Shown here: in pieces, positions 21,484-33,345 of the stretch | Layout of the letters: every line of letters begins with the position of its first letter | How positions within the stretch are numbered: position 1 is the first letter of the stretch | NCBI GenBank assembly: GCA_963575745.1 | Contig: CAUYUJ010018541.1 | Span: 109,501-173,500, forward strand | From: Prorocentrum cordatum | Lineage: Eukaryota > Sar > Dinophyceae > Prorocentrales > Prorocentraceae | Direction: 5' to 3' | Length of the DNA: 64,000 nucleotides | Position numbers and translations under genes: made by a program | The notes under the pieces: generated by a model | The model's database searches: none | What the model saw: only the letters and a program-made list of their open reading frames with translations | Told to the model about the DNA's origin: nothing

Positions 21484-22030
21484 CCGCGTCCCCCTTTTGA
21501 GCCGCGCACCACAGGCCACCCCCTGGCCCAGGGCCCCTCCCGCGTGTCGCCGACTCGCCGAGGCCCCGGGCCGCCTAAACCGGACAATCGCGGACGACGA
21601 AGCGCCGGCCCCGGGGAAAGAGGAGTCCCCAGGCCTCGGGGGGCGCCCTGCCGCGAGAAGGGCCCGAAGCGGCGGAGGCCCGGGCCGGAGTCCGAGCGGG
21701 CCCCGGCCGAGGCACGGGCGGGCCTGCGCCGAGCGCGTTGCCGAGCTGCCCGAGCGGTGGGCCCGGCGGCCCGGCGGGCCCTCCTCCCCGAGCCCCGACG
21801 TCGTGATTTGTTCATGGCGTTCGCGTCTTCTCCTTCCCGCCTCCCCCTCCAGCCTCCTGCCTGCCTCCTGCCCCGCCTCCTCTCCTCTCTCTCCCCAGGG
21901 CCGCCGACCTCGCCCTTCCCCCGGGGAGAGGGCTGCGAAGCAGGACGCCGTCGCCACTCTCGAGGGCTGCCGATGGGGGGGGGGCTAGCATCGTCGGGGA
22001 CTGCGCGATTCCCTAGTAGACCTCGTCGCC
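21484..22030. other. No gene seen; GC-rich
   Basis: Open frames in all phases, Arg/Pro/Ala-rich. No domain recognised. Confidence 0.45.
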
Positions 22031-23545
22031 CCTGTCGACCCCCAGAGGTTTGGACCCATGCCCCAGGACCGGCGTTTCATCCTGAGGCGTTTTTTTCGAC
22101 GGTCCCGAGGCCCGGCAGGGGCCCCCCGAGGCCGAAGATGTGGACAAAACCTCCCGTCGTGATTTTTTCAGAACTCGAGGGGGTCTGGGCTCCCAGACCC
22201 CCAATCGGGCCCTGGAAAGATCGCCACGCGCGGGCGGGATCTCTCGCCGCGCTCGGTCTCACCGGGGCCCTCGGCGGGCCTCGGGGCCGTCGAGGCACGA
22301 CTCCGGGCCCAGACCCCGGACGTCCTGATTCTTCCATGGCGTCGACCTCCATGACGTCGACGTCTGGATTTTTCCAGTCCGGACGTCCTGATTTTTCCAT
22401 GACGTCTTCATTTTTCCATAAAGTGGTCGGCGCTCTAGACACTCTGTGCAGGATAATGAAAAAACAATATCCCCGGACCCTTGACGTCATGATTTTACCA
22501 TGACGTCGACCCCCAGAGGTCTGGACCCATTCCCCGATACCCTTTTTTTCATCCTGGGTCGTTTTCTGACGGCCCCGAGGCCCGGTGAGGGCCCCCAGAG
22601 GCCGAAAATGTGGAAAAACCTCCCGTCGTGGTTTTTCCGTGGCCCGAGGGGGGGTCTGGGGATGAGGGACCGGTCCTGGGGAGTGGCTCATTCGCTTGGG
22701 TCAGGGGCGCTCGCCCGCGAGCCTTTGAGTTTTTCAGCCGCCTTCACCCCCAAAAAAGAATAAATGTGGGTCCAGACCGCTGGGGGTCCACGTCGTGAAA
22801 ATTCGTGACGTCAGGGGTCCGGGCTCCCCGCCGGCGTCGCGCAGGCCGGCCCTCCTCGCGCGCCCGCTGGCGTGCCGGCTGCGCATGCCCTCTGGCACGC
22901 GCGCCGCCGCCCGCTGCAGCGCTGCGGCGGGCCTGGCCTCGACAGCAGAGAACGGAGCAGAGCAGAGCATGGAAAATTCACGACGGGAGGTTTTTCATTA
23001 TTTTCGGCCTCTGGGGGCCCTCACTGGGCCTCGGGGCCGTCAGAAAACGACCCAGGATGAAAAAAAGGTATCGGGGAATGGTGGGTCCAGACCTCTGGGG
23101 GTCGACGTCATGGTAAAATCATGACGTCAAGGGTCCGGGGATATTGTTTTTTCATTATCCTGCACAGTGTGTCTAGAGCGCCGACCACTTTATTTCGGCA
23201 CGGGACTGGTCCCCGCCCCGCATTTCTCCGCAGCCGCCAGCGCGCCCCCTCCGCCCTGACTTCTGCACTTCGGCACGGCACCAGTCCGCCTTCGGTCCCC
23301 TTCCGCAGCCAGCCCACCTCCCCTTCCCCCGCCAACCAGCGCGCCCCCTCGGCGCCGAACCCTTTTTTTTCGGCACGGCACTAGCGCCGCGCCCGCCCCC
23401 CCCACCCGCCCGCAGCTACCCAGGCATGCGGTGCCCTGATATTTCAAGACGCTGCCCCCAGAGGTCTTGACCCCTTTCATCGCGAGTCGTTTTGTTGACG
23501 GTCTTGGGGCCCGGTCTGCGCTCCCGGAGGCCGAAAATTTGAAGA
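22031..23545. repeat. Cluster of a ~130-bp dispersed family in both orientations
   Basis: The ordered phrases CCCCCAGAGGTCTGGACCC, CTGACGGCCCCGAGGCCCGG, GGGCCCCCAGAGGCCGAAAA and AAACCTCCCGTCGTG occur at 22031-22170 (+), 22500-22635 (+), 22979-23105 (-) and 23440-23545 (+, partial). More diverged copies occur at 21.15-21.36, 34.48-34.62 and 37.63-37.79 kb. Confidence 0.75.
22418..23193. mobile_element. Near-perfect 224-bp inverted repeat around a 327-bp centre
   Basis: Arms 22418-22641 and 22969-23193 are reverse complements with about ten differences, including a 3-base and a 1-base indel. The outer ends read ATAAAGTGGTCGGCGCTCTAG. The arms include one plus and one minus copy of the ~130-bp family and palindromic TGACGTCA-like sites. 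The centre has no transposase. An Ala/Arg-rich open stretch at about 22840-22955 could be chance. Both arms being so alike implies recent origin or gene conversion. Confidence 0.7.
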
Positions 23546-23647
23546 AAAAAAAAAGAGAGTTTGTCCAGGAGGTCGCATGTCTGGGTAGGGATCACGCATA
23601 CGGACACGTTCGCCGCTCGTGAGCTATGGGCGCCAGGGCCGTCGCCC

Positions 23648-23796
23648 TCGCCCTTGGCGCGCGCGCGCGCGGCCATGCGCCAGGAGCTGCTGGTCCTCGA
23701 GGCGGCGCTCTCGCCCGCGGCCGAGGCCGCCCGGCGGCGGGCTCTTTGCTCGCGGCGCGCAGCGGCGCGCACGAGGGTTTGGGCTTCCCAGATGGG
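23648..23796 (+). CDS. Candidate exon, unidentified
   Basis: One plus frame reads as a charged, Ala-rich amphipathic stretch beginning ARARAAMRQELLVLEAALS and continuing with PAAEAARRRALCSRRAAA. It ends near a possible splice donor around TTCCCAG. It stands out from the flanking repeats and resembles small GC-rich exons, but there is no domain and no second exon to join it to. Confidence 0.25.
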
Positions 23797-23808
23797 GCCC
23801 GAGCATGC

Positions 23809-23939
23809 GGGATCGGAGGACTACGCTGCATCGCCGATGTGGCCCGATGTGGAGCCCGATGTTCTCCACGCCGACGGCGCTGGTGCATCGCTTATACATC
23901 GGCGATGTATCGGAGATGCAGCGCGATCCTCCGACCCCG
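23809..23939. repeat. Short foldback, arms ~35-40 bp
   Basis: GGATCGGAGGACTACGCTGC (23810) and CATCGCCGATG pair with CATCGGCGATG and GCAGCGCGATCCTCCGACC at 23897-23938, with a few mismatches. It lies directly after the candidate exon at 23648-23796. Confidence 0.6.
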
Positions 23940-24974
23940 TCTACTCGGCCCCCACTTGTGAGGCTTCTAGAACAAGGGTCAAAGGAAGACACGATGATGA
24001 TAGCAGCGATGTTAGTGACGATGATGACAACGACGACGGCGCTGCCAGTGACGGCGCCAATGCCGATCACGCCGACGACAATGACGGCGCCCTGCGTCGG
24101 TGATAAGTACTTTTGAAGGAGTTCGACATGCGCGCGCGAATGGTCCGCGTGGTATTGCTTGACACGGATCGTGCCCCCCAGCACGCACGCAAGGGCGTTC
24201 GAATGATTTCGACATGCGGCGCGAGAAGCCTTTCTGGCGAAGTTGAACATGTTGAAAGCCCACTGGTTTCGTAAAGACGTCGCGAGAGCGCGAGCGCCAC
24301 CTTTTCTGTGATAACTGATGTTGCAAGACCATGTGTATTCATATGTGTTCGGGACACTCGAGTTGGAAATCCAACACGAACATAAGGTTTTTGAAAGATT
24401 TCGGCTGGCGCGCGCGACGACGCGCGCGCATGCCGAAATGTTGCGACGTTTTGCAAGTGGTTCTTGCGACAGCACGCGCGCAAGGACATTCGACCGATCT
24501 CGACGTATGCGCGCGCGGGAAGCCCATGTGGTGGCATGTATGAAAATCTTGAATGATCGCGTTGTTGCTTATAATTCGCACGAGCGCGGGCGCAAGCTTT
24601 TCATATGGATCTTTGTTGGGAAACAAACTGTTTGTTGTTTGTGTTTCGGGCATTCCGTTTTGATATCCTTAGGAAGCCGACAGTTGTTGAAGGATTTTGG
24701 CATGCGGGCGCGACGACGTGCGCGAGTGAACTGCGCTGTTTTGTGCCACGGGTTCTTGAACTTTGATGTTATGGGAAAAAACGAGCGCGCGCATAATGTT
24801 CTCTGTCGAAGACAAGGGGGGACGATAAAGGTTTGGCTGGGAGCATACGAATTTATATGCACGGTGGACGACGGGGCAGAATCATAAGCAAATCGCAATA
24901 CGAAGTGAGGAGCGGTTAAGTCCGATGGGGGGAGGCACATGTTATTATGCGTTGAGAAAGGAGAACCGATGTCA

Positions 24975-25400
24975 TACAAACTATGCTACGCAACCAATGT
25001 TGTGAAATGCGAGAAGCGCGACCTACGGGGAGCAATAGTTGTTGCGCAATAGGTGTGCATCGGTCTACGCGGTGCAATATATGCATTGTAATGTACGTTG
25101 CACAATACACGGTGTAAAACCAATGTTTTGCATTGCGTGCAATGCAATCGTTGCGCTAAATATGTGGCCCAGCTAATGCGAAGCAAGACGCGCTGTGCAA
25201 TGCATGATATGCAGCCGATGTTATCCAACAGGCGCGGTGCACGATATGGCACGGCATTTCTGGTGCAACATATGTGGCGCAATCTCCGTGATGCAATACT
25301 TGTGGAAAAATCTACGCATTGCACTCTTAGGTCGCGCAGGCTGCGTTGTGCAATATAGGCTGCGCAATATGCGAAGCACACTTTCTGCCGTGCGATAAAA
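24975..25400 (+). repeat. Degenerate GTGCAAT-type short repeats
   Basis: Phrases such as GTGCAATATATGC, GGCGCAATCTCC and GATGCAATACTTGTGG recur every 20-30 bp. The family reappears at 45690-45860 (+) and 47180-47370 (-). Confidence 0.6.
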
Positions 25401-26048
25401 AGAAAGAATCTACGCAGTACAATCTAGGCGGTGCAATTGGCTATAACAAAAGAGTTGATACACTCCTTGCACCCACCCGCAACTTGGTTTGCAAAACACA
25501 CGCGGCTGCGATTGCGATGAGTTCTTGGCGTCGGCCGGCGCATCTCCGCGGCCGCGCCAACCCATGCACGCGCGCGCGGGGGCCAGCTGGTTTGACTCAA
25601 CCGACGCGGCCGCGGCGGCGCTGACCATTGGGCGCATCCCAGCGGGCACTTCACTGCGAGTCGGCGAATTGGGCGGGCGCGGCACCACGGCAGGGTCGAC
25701 AACGGTAGACGCGACGATGACAGTAGCGATGTTGGCGGAGACGCTGACAACGACGACGGCGCGGCCAGTGGCGGCGCCAATGATGGCCACGCCGACGACG
25801 ACAACGGCGGCCTCGCGTCGGCGGTGAAAGTTCTGGAAAGTGTTCGACGCCCGCGCGCGGCCGACGCGCGAGAGTGGCCCGCGCGGCATCACTTGACGCG
25901 GGTCGCCCCCCCCCCTCCCCAGGCACGCGCGCAGGGGCGCGCGAACAATTGCGGAGCGCGGCGCGAAAGGCCCCGCGCGGCAGAATGCCATGCACATCAA
26001 GAAGAAAAATACGGTTGCCTCAAGGAGTCGCCAAGGCGCGAACGCAAG

Positions 26049-26049
<1 letters not shown>

Positions 26050-26083
<34 letters not shown>

Positions 26084-26160
26084 CTATATATATATATGTG
26101 TGTTTGCATGTATGTATATATACACACATACTTATACATATACCTATACATACATACATA
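26050..26160. repeat. (TA)n and TATG/TACA simple sequence
   Basis: Pure TA dinucleotides followed by ATGTATG and CATACATAC tetranucleotides. A shorter TA tract lies at 29018-29042. Confidence 0.95.
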
Positions 26161-29100
26161 TAACGTTGCGAAACTCTGCGTCTGTGAATGCGTTTTGGAC
26201 AATCGGTTTTGAATTTGAAACGAAACCGAAGGTTTCGGACGGATTTCGGCATGCGCGCGCACTTCGCCCCATCCGTTGCAAGGGGTTTTCGCGACAGCAC
26301 GCGCGCGAGGGCGTTCGAGTGATTTCGACGCGCACGCGCGCGAAGCCCTCCTGGTAACATTTCATGGGAAGACTTTATGGAAAGAAAAGCATTCCCTAAA
26401 GAATTCGCAAGAGCGCGCGGGATGACATGATCAAAGCTTTTGGTCTCTTAATGTTTTCCTGTTGAAATCGCTACAAGAACACAGGTTTTGAAAGGAGTTC
26501 GTCTGGCGCGAGCGGAACGCGCGCAGGCGGTGCGCATGGCATCATTGGATACGGATTCACATCACAAGCTCATCTTATATCAACGCACGCGCACCGCATC
26601 ATATCATTTGGCAGGGACGATGGGGGGGTCGCAGGCTCTTCTGGGATAGTATGAAATCATAGCGAAAATGAGCAAGGAGACAGAACCACCTGCAAATTAC
26701 AACACGCGAGGCCGAGTCGATAACCCCAGGGGGTAGAGTGAGAATTCATGTCGATTCGTAGTGAGTTGTCGATTCCATTGCTCACGCAACCGCCCCACCC
26801 ACCAGCCCGCAAGCTGGCGGGCAAAACCCATGCGGCGGCGATTGCGATGACTGCTTGGCGTTGGTCAGAGCACGTCTGCGGCCGCGCTAGCCCGCGCGCG
26901 CTGTCGCGCGCACAGCTGCCAGCTAGTTCGGCGCGACCGACGCGGCCGCGGCGGCGCTGGCCGCTGGGCGCCTCCAGCGGGCACCTCAACGCGAGTCGGC
27001 GACATGGGCGGGCGCGGCATCGCGGGCACGTCGACAGCAGTAGACACAATGTATCGCAGCGATGGCGGCGTTGGTTGGTGCATCTCTGCGGCCGCGCCAG
27101 CCCGCGCATGCTCGCGCGCGCAATGGCGCGCTACTGCGGCGCGACCGACGCGGCCGCGGCGGCGCTGACCGCCGCGCACTTCCCAGCGGGCATTTCAACG
27201 CGAGTCGGAGACTTGGGCGCGCGCCTCATCACGCCGGCGCCGACCACGATAGACATGGCGAGAGTTGCGACGATGGCGGCGACGACGGAGGCAAGGACAA
27301 TGACGGCGCCAACGTCGATCACGCCTGCCGATATCATTCGACGCGGATCGCGCCCCCCCCCCGCCCCCCCAGCACGCGCGCGACGGCGCTCGAGCGAGTT
27401 CGACGCGCGGCACGAGAGGGCCGATTCGCAGAATGCGATGAAAACGCTGGAAGTCCGACGGTTTTCTAGAGAATCCGCACGGCCACGAGGGCCGGATGTC
27501 TTTGAAGAGCGACGTGGCAGTCCGCGTGTTCTCGCGCGTTTTCGGCGCATTCGCTTTGGAAATCTTTGCGAAAACGAAGGTTGCTGAAAGATTTCGGCAC
27601 TCGCGCGCAACTTCGCTTTATTTCTCGCGAGGGGTTCTTCCGACAGCCACGCGCACGGGCGCTCGAGCGATTTCGACGCGCGCACGCGAGGGGCCCTCCT
27701 TGCAGCATTGCACGAAAATTTCAAATGACCGATGGTTCCCCGAGAATTCGCAAGAACGCGGGCGCATGTGTTTTTGTTGGGCAAAACCCTCGCTGCGAAA
27801 CCATGCGTTTTGAAATCCTTGCGAAACCCTATTTTTTTGGGCGATTTCGGCACGCGCGCGCCGCGACACGCGCGTGCGCACTTCATCCGATGCGCCCCCA
27901 GGGATCTTCGAGAGAACCGGGAAAAAAATGGTTCGCCATAAACGGGCGCGCGCACGGCAATTTCATTGCAGAGGATAGGGGGGGGGCCGTTTCCGGTTTA
28001 GCTGGGGAGAATTCGCCAATGCTCGCAGTGAGTTGTCAGCCCCGCTGCTCGCGCAATTACCCCGCCCACCCAACTTGGTTTGCAAGACCCAGGCGACGGC
28101 GACTGCGATGGGTGCCTGGCGTTGGCCGGTGCATCTCCGCGGCCGCGCTGGCCCGCGCATGTTCGCGCGCGCAACGGGGCGCTGTTGCGGCGCGACCGAC
28201 GCGGCCGCGGCGGCGCTGACCGCTGGGCCCTTTCCAGGGGCACTGTTGTGCGAGTGGGCGACGCGGGCGGGCGCGGCACGATGGCGACGCCGACAACGGC
28301 ACACACGATAAGAGTAGCGACGATGGTGGCGATGACGACGGCAGGGGCGATGACAGCGCCGATGTTAATCACGCCCACCAAAAACCAGAACAAGATCCTC
28401 GCGTCGACGATGAGCGTTCTAGAAGGAGTTCGACATGCGCGCGCGGCCGACACGCGCGCAAGGACGTTCGGATGAGTTCGACACGCGGCGCGCAGGGCCT
28501 ATCTGATATCATTTCACGGCACGATCGGGAAAAATAGACCGTGATTTTTTCTAGAAAGAAAGATTCGCAAGAACGCGCGCGCAGGCTTGTTTGGAGAGGA
28601 CGATGTTGCACACCCATGTGTTTCTAATATGTTTTCGGTGCTCGGTTTTGAATTTGCTTGGCGAAACCTAAGGTCGTTGAAAGATTTCGGCGCGCGCAAC
28701 AGCGCGCACGCACTTCTTCCCATTTTGCGAAACCGGTTCTCGCGACAGCACGTGCGCAGGGGCGTTCGAACGATTTCTACATGCGCGCGCGAGAGGCTCG
28801 CTTGGTAGCATGTCATGAAAATGTTGAAAGCTTTTTTTCTTGAAGAATTTGCAAGGGCGCGGGCGCGGGCTTTTGTTTGAAAACCCACGTAGCGAAACAA
28901 CGTGTTCTGAATGTTTTCGTGACTTTCGATTTTGAAATCCTTCCAAAACCTAAGGTTTCTTTTGACAGATTTCGGCATGCGCGCGCAACGACGCGCGCGT
29001 GCGCATTTCGTTTTCTGTATATATATATATATATATATATATCCAGAGGATGAAGGGGGGGTGGTCGATACCGGCCTTGCTGTGATGGTATTACTTCATA

Positions 29101-30050
29101 TATAGGACGGACGATGTGACAGAATCACATTACATTGCAATACGAAGAGGGAGGGGGCAGATCTTAACATATTCTTATCTTAGGTAGGAAGGATAATTCA
29201 TTTTGAAGCCAGTCGGATGTGTCAATTCCGCTGCTCGCGCAATCACCCCACCCTCCCACGCGCAACTTGGCTTGCAAAACCCATGCGGCGGCGATTGCGA
29301 TGACTGCTTGGCGCTGGCTTGTGTGTCTCTGCGGCCGCGCTAGCACGCGCAAGCTTGCGCGCAGAGCAGCCAACTAGTTCGGCACAACCGGCTCGGACGT
29401 GGTGGCGCCGACCGATTGGGACTCCCCACCGTGTCTCACTGACCGCGCTCGCGCACGGGCACTGTACCGCGGGTCGGTGATTCGGGCGGGCGCAGAATCA
29501 TGGTGACGTCGAGAACGGCAGAATCGATGATAAGTGTAGCGGAAATGGTGATGATGATACGCTGATGATGTTCTTGCTTCGACGACAGAAGTTTTTGAAA
29601 GATTTGGGCATGCGCACGCGGCCGACGCGAGCGATTGGCCCGTATGGCGTTTTTTGGCAGGGATCGTGCCCCCCCCCCCCCAGCAAGCGCGCAAGGGCGC
29701 TCGAGTGATGTCGACATGCGCGCGCGAGAGGCCCGCGTGTCTTCACGTGCGATTTTACTTCGCAAACACGCGCGCGCAGAGTGTTTCCAATGTGTTGGGA
29801 ACCCAAAAAAGTTCAACATTTGTTCGGAAACCTCGGTCTTAGAATCCCTACAAAACCCAAGCTTGTTGAAGGATTTCGACATGCGCGCACGACGACGGGC
29901 GCGTGTGAACTTGCTCGTGCGCTTTTCAGAAAAATATTGGAACACATGGTTGTTCATCAACGAATTTGCGCGCATTGGGCTCTTCGACAAGGAGGAGGGG
30001 GAGGTACGGGATTTGAGGGTGTGGTATGAATTTATATGTAAAGGGTTTCG

Positions 30051-30404
30051 CCCCACTGCCACCGCCCCCCTCTCGGAGAATGGGGTATGCAAGACCTATG
30101 TTGCGAGGCTTGGGCGCAGTCGTGAAACAGCGTCGGAACTCCGAACAGGGGGGCCTGAAAATACCAGCGTGCCAAAATCAATCAACAACCTAAAACAAAT
30201 CGCAGATGTTGGCCTTTTGAGCCCTTCTGGGGGGTGTTTTTGGAGCGCTTTGGGGGGTCTTTGCGGGGCATCTTGGGCCGTATTGGGACCATCTGGGGCG
30301 CTTGGGAGCATTCTTGGGCCGTCTCGGAGGCTTCTTGTACCGTCTAGGGAGCCTTTGATGAAAGATTGTGGTTTCGAAAGCGCGAAGATTGCGTACGCTA
30401 CGAG
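30051..30404. repeat. CTTGGG-type minisatellite at 30215-30350
   Basis: After a short unassigned stretch, degenerate TTGGGGGGTCTTTGCGGGGC and CTTGGGCCGTATTGGG phrases appear, comparable to the body of the composite repeats. Confidence 0.6.
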
Positions 30405-30700
30405 GATTTATGATTTCGGAGACGCGAAGACTTCATAATTTACAAGGGATCGCGGCTTCGGGGACGCAAGAATTGTGTATTTCATATTAACTTAGAGGAG
30501 AGAGTATTGCCTCGGAGACGCGAGCATTGCGTAATTTGCAAAGAATGTGGGTCCCAGGAGCGCGAACACAGCTTAATTTGCCAGTGCGTCTGGCTTCGGA
30601 GATGCGAGCATTTGTCAATTTGCACAGATTATGGTCTCAGGGGCGCGAACTCGGTGTAATTTGCGATGGGATATGGCTTCGGGACGCGAATCTCATGTAC
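30405..30700 (+). repeat. 41-42-bp tandem array
   Basis: Variants of TTCGGAGACGCGAGCATT recur at 30511, 30553, 30595, 30636 and 30678, with more diverged copies upstream, each separated by an AATTTGC phrase. Confidence 0.85.
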
Positions 30701-31379
30701 TTGCACATGTCCCAGGACCCCCAGAAATTCTGAGAACACCCCCAGGTGGTGGTAACCAGTGCCCTTTTCGGCTCCCCCCCCTCGCGCGGACTTCGACAAG
30801 TCTGCAGGAAGCAGAAAGCAGGAATGATTACATTGGAGACTGGAAACTGGAACTGGCGCAGGGAGGAGCAAGCCTAATCCGCAGAGCCTAGTGGCCCCAC
30901 AAGGGGGCCGGCGGATTTGCACAAGGAACGATGGGGCAGAACCAGATGTAATGTGCATTTTCCCAGGGGGGGGTCGATGCACCCGCCCTGGGCGGGGTGG
31001 TGGAGCTTGTTGTGATAAGAATGAAGAATCTCTTAGGCGGCGGTGACGAGGCGGCGACGGGCGGCGACGGGGGGGCCACAAGCTGGCCGAGGCGGTAGGC
31101 CAGCCCACACGGGCGGTGGCGACGGGCGGCCGACGAGGCCGCGACGGGCGGCGACGAGCGGCGACGGGGCGGAGACGGGGCGACCACAAGTTGGCCAGGG
31201 CGGACCAGCCCAGACGGGCGGCGGCGACGAGCGGGAGGCGGCGGACCGGCCCAGCTTTGCGAGAACGGAGTAAAGAACGCATAAGTGCAAGCCTTGTGCA
31301 GGGAACCTGCTCAAGCATCAGCTTTCGGGTGCCTGCGCGGGTCTCCGAAAGTTCATCCACCTTCTTACCTGGTGGCGTG
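30701..31379. repeat. No gene; GGCGAC-rich tract at 31031-31250
   Basis: GGCGACGGG and CACAAG(C/T)TGGCC(G/A) phrases repeat irregularly in the second half. The first half has no recognised content. Confidence 0.5.
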
Positions 31380-31740
31380 AAGCCCCATGGTGCCTGGGTC
31401 GTTGGTCAGAGGCGTCTTGGATGCCTCTCGGGTCTCGTGGGAGGCCTCCCAGGGGCCCCTGTGGCGGCTTCTTGGGGGAACTCTCGAGGATTTGTTGGGG
31501 GCGTCGTGGAGGCCTCTCTGGGAGCGTCTTGGGGTCTGCTGGCCGTCGCAGGAGCCAAATTGTTGGCAAGAGCTCCACGCGTCAGCTCCGGTTCTCCCCC
31601 TCTCGGGTCTGTTTTGGGGACTTCGAAGGCGTTTTGGTACCCTCTTGGGCTGTTTGGGGGCCCTCTTTTGGCATCTCTTCGGCTCCTGCTCGGCCTATTT
31701 GCAGCCAGCTGGAGCCTGGAGTTTTGGGGAACTCCAAAGA
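31380..31740 (+). repeat. CTTGGG-type minisatellite
   Basis: CCTCTTGGG, GCGTCTTGG and GGAGGCCTC phrases alternate without a fixed period. Confidence 0.65.
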
Positions 31741-32462
31741 TTTGATAACGTTGGGAATTCCCCAGGCATTTCAATCAGTTCAGCTTTCCTGGAGGGCATC
31801 TAAGCCGCACGTTTGGTGTTTTGAGTTGTGACCCCCTCCTGGTGCCCCTCTTGGCGCCGTTGAGAGTATTCTTGCACGCTGCTGGGCACATCTCAAAGCA
31901 ATGTTGGATCATCTTGACGGCCTTGGCGACATTGCTAAGCCGTACTGCGAGCTGTCCAGAGTTCCCGAGGGTTCCAGGGGTGCGTTGGGACCCCAAAAAA
32001 GTTTCAAGAGGGTGGGCGATACACGCAAGTAGGTATGGATGGGGGAGGGCCACAAGACTTGCGGAGACCCTACCAGACAGCAATTGGCATTCTACCACGC
32101 CTCAGCGTGCCAGGGGGCACCGTGCCAGATTCACACTACTCTATTCTGCGCCCAGCCGCACGGTGGCAGATTTCGAGTGTCGCCAGAGCTGCATCCTGTC
32201 TCCTATTGGTCCCCTTCGGATGGAAAATCAGTGGCGGCGGTGACCTTGATCACAATGACGACGATGGCACCTCTGAGCGGGTTCAAAAATTACTCCGATG
32301 GAAGGACCCCACATGAGAATCCTCTGGGCAAATATGGAAAAAGCCCTCACCGTCGTCCTCGTGGTTGGTGAGGCGTCCTGGCTGTCTCTTCTGCGTATAT
32401 TTCTTCTCGCCCTGGCGCGGGCCCTCCCCCCGCTCCCTACGTTGCCCCCGACCTCGCCCTCA
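31741..32462. other. No gene seen
   Basis: Unique-looking sequence of intermediate GC. No protein recognised on either strand. Confidence 0.5.
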
Positions 32463-32655
32463 TGTTTTGGCTCCGGACATTCAGAAAGTGGCCCGGGAGT
32501 CGTGTTCTGGGAACACGAAGAACACGAAGTGGCCTACAGATGGCTCCGGGCATTCAAAATGTGGCCCGGGAATGGTGTTCTGGGAGCACGAAGAACACAA
32601 AGTGGCCTACAGTTGGCCCCGGGCATTCAAAATGTGGCCTGGGAGTGGCGTTCTG
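32463..32655 (+). repeat. 73-bp unit array, inverted relative to 6-10 kb
   Basis: Two to three copies of GGCTCCGGGCATTCAAAATG and GGCCCGGGAATGGTGTTCTG, the reverse complement of the 6.5-10.2 kb unit. Confidence 0.9.
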
Positions 32656-33082
32656 GCAGCGCGAGAGCCCAAAAGTGGCGACAGTTAGAGGAATTGGATG
32701 ACCCGCTCGGATTAGTAACATGATCCGCGGGCCCCATAGGGAGGGGGTTCCCGCTTGAGACTTCCTCGCAATTCACCGACAAATGTGGCTTGGGAATGGC
32801 GTTCTGGCAGCGCGAGAGCCCAAAAGTGGCGACAGTTACAGGAATTGGATGACCCGCTCGGATTAGTAACATGATCCGCGGGCCCCATAGGGAGGGGGCT
32901 CCCGCTTGAGACTTCCTCGCAATTCACCGACAAATGTGGCTTGGGAGTGGCGTTCTGGAAGCGCGAGAGCCCAAAAGTGCCGACAGCTACAGGAATTGGA
33001 TGATCCGCTCGGATTAGTAACATGATCCGCGGGCCCCATAGGGAGGGGGCTCCCGCCTGAGACTTCCTCATAATTCACTCAC
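32630..33082 (+). repeat. 151-bp tandem array, three copies
   Basis: Copies start at 32630, 32781 and 32932. Each runs from AAATGTGGCTTGGGA through GGATTAGTAACATGATCCGC to GACTTCCTCGCAATTCACCG and is nearly identical to the others. The first 35 bp of the unit derive from the 73-bp unit. Confidence 0.95.
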
Positions 33083-33094
33083 AGACGAGGCCCA

Positions 33095-33152
33095 AGGCGA
33101 GTGAGTGAGTGAGTGAGTGAGTGACTGACTGACTGACTGACTGACTGACTGG

Positions 33153-33186
<34 letters not shown>

Positions 33187-33345
33187 CATCACACTCTCTC
33201 ACGCGCACACTCATCATCATCATCATATGTGCGTGCTGATGAGTGAGTGAGTGAGTGAGTGAGTGAGTGAGTGAGTGAGTGAGTGAGTGAGTGAGTGTGT
33301 GAGGGATGATGAGTGAGTGAGTGGGTGAGGAATGAGTGATGATGA
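33095..33345. repeat. GTGA / CTGA / GAT simple repeats
   Basis: Successive tetranucleotide (GTGA)n, (CTGA)n, trinucleotide (GAT)n and again (GAGT)n tracts, with an internal ATCATCATCATC inverted counterpart. Confidence 0.95.

Larger units (their letters stand above)
23960..30050. repeat. Array of ~1.2-1.3 kb diverged units
   Basis: AACTTGG(T/C)TTGCAAAAC or its variant occurs at 25481, 26811, 28072 and 29264, spacings 1330, 1261 and 1192 bp. Each landmark is followed by GCGGCCGCG, GACGCGGCCGCGGCGGCGCTGACC and a GACGACGGCG-rich stretch, then by C-runs ending in CAGCACGCGCGC. Between these cores lie 255-290-bp subrepeats marked by GATTTCGGCATGCGCGCGC (for example 24402/24692, 28684/28970, 29602/29872). 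A partial unit starts at 23960. All frames in the cores are open but differ between copies. Confidence 0.75.

Noticed and set aside
24975-25400. Possible CRISPR-like array of short repeats
   Set aside because: Repeats are degenerate, spacing is irregular, and the context is eukaryotic. No cas-like genes.
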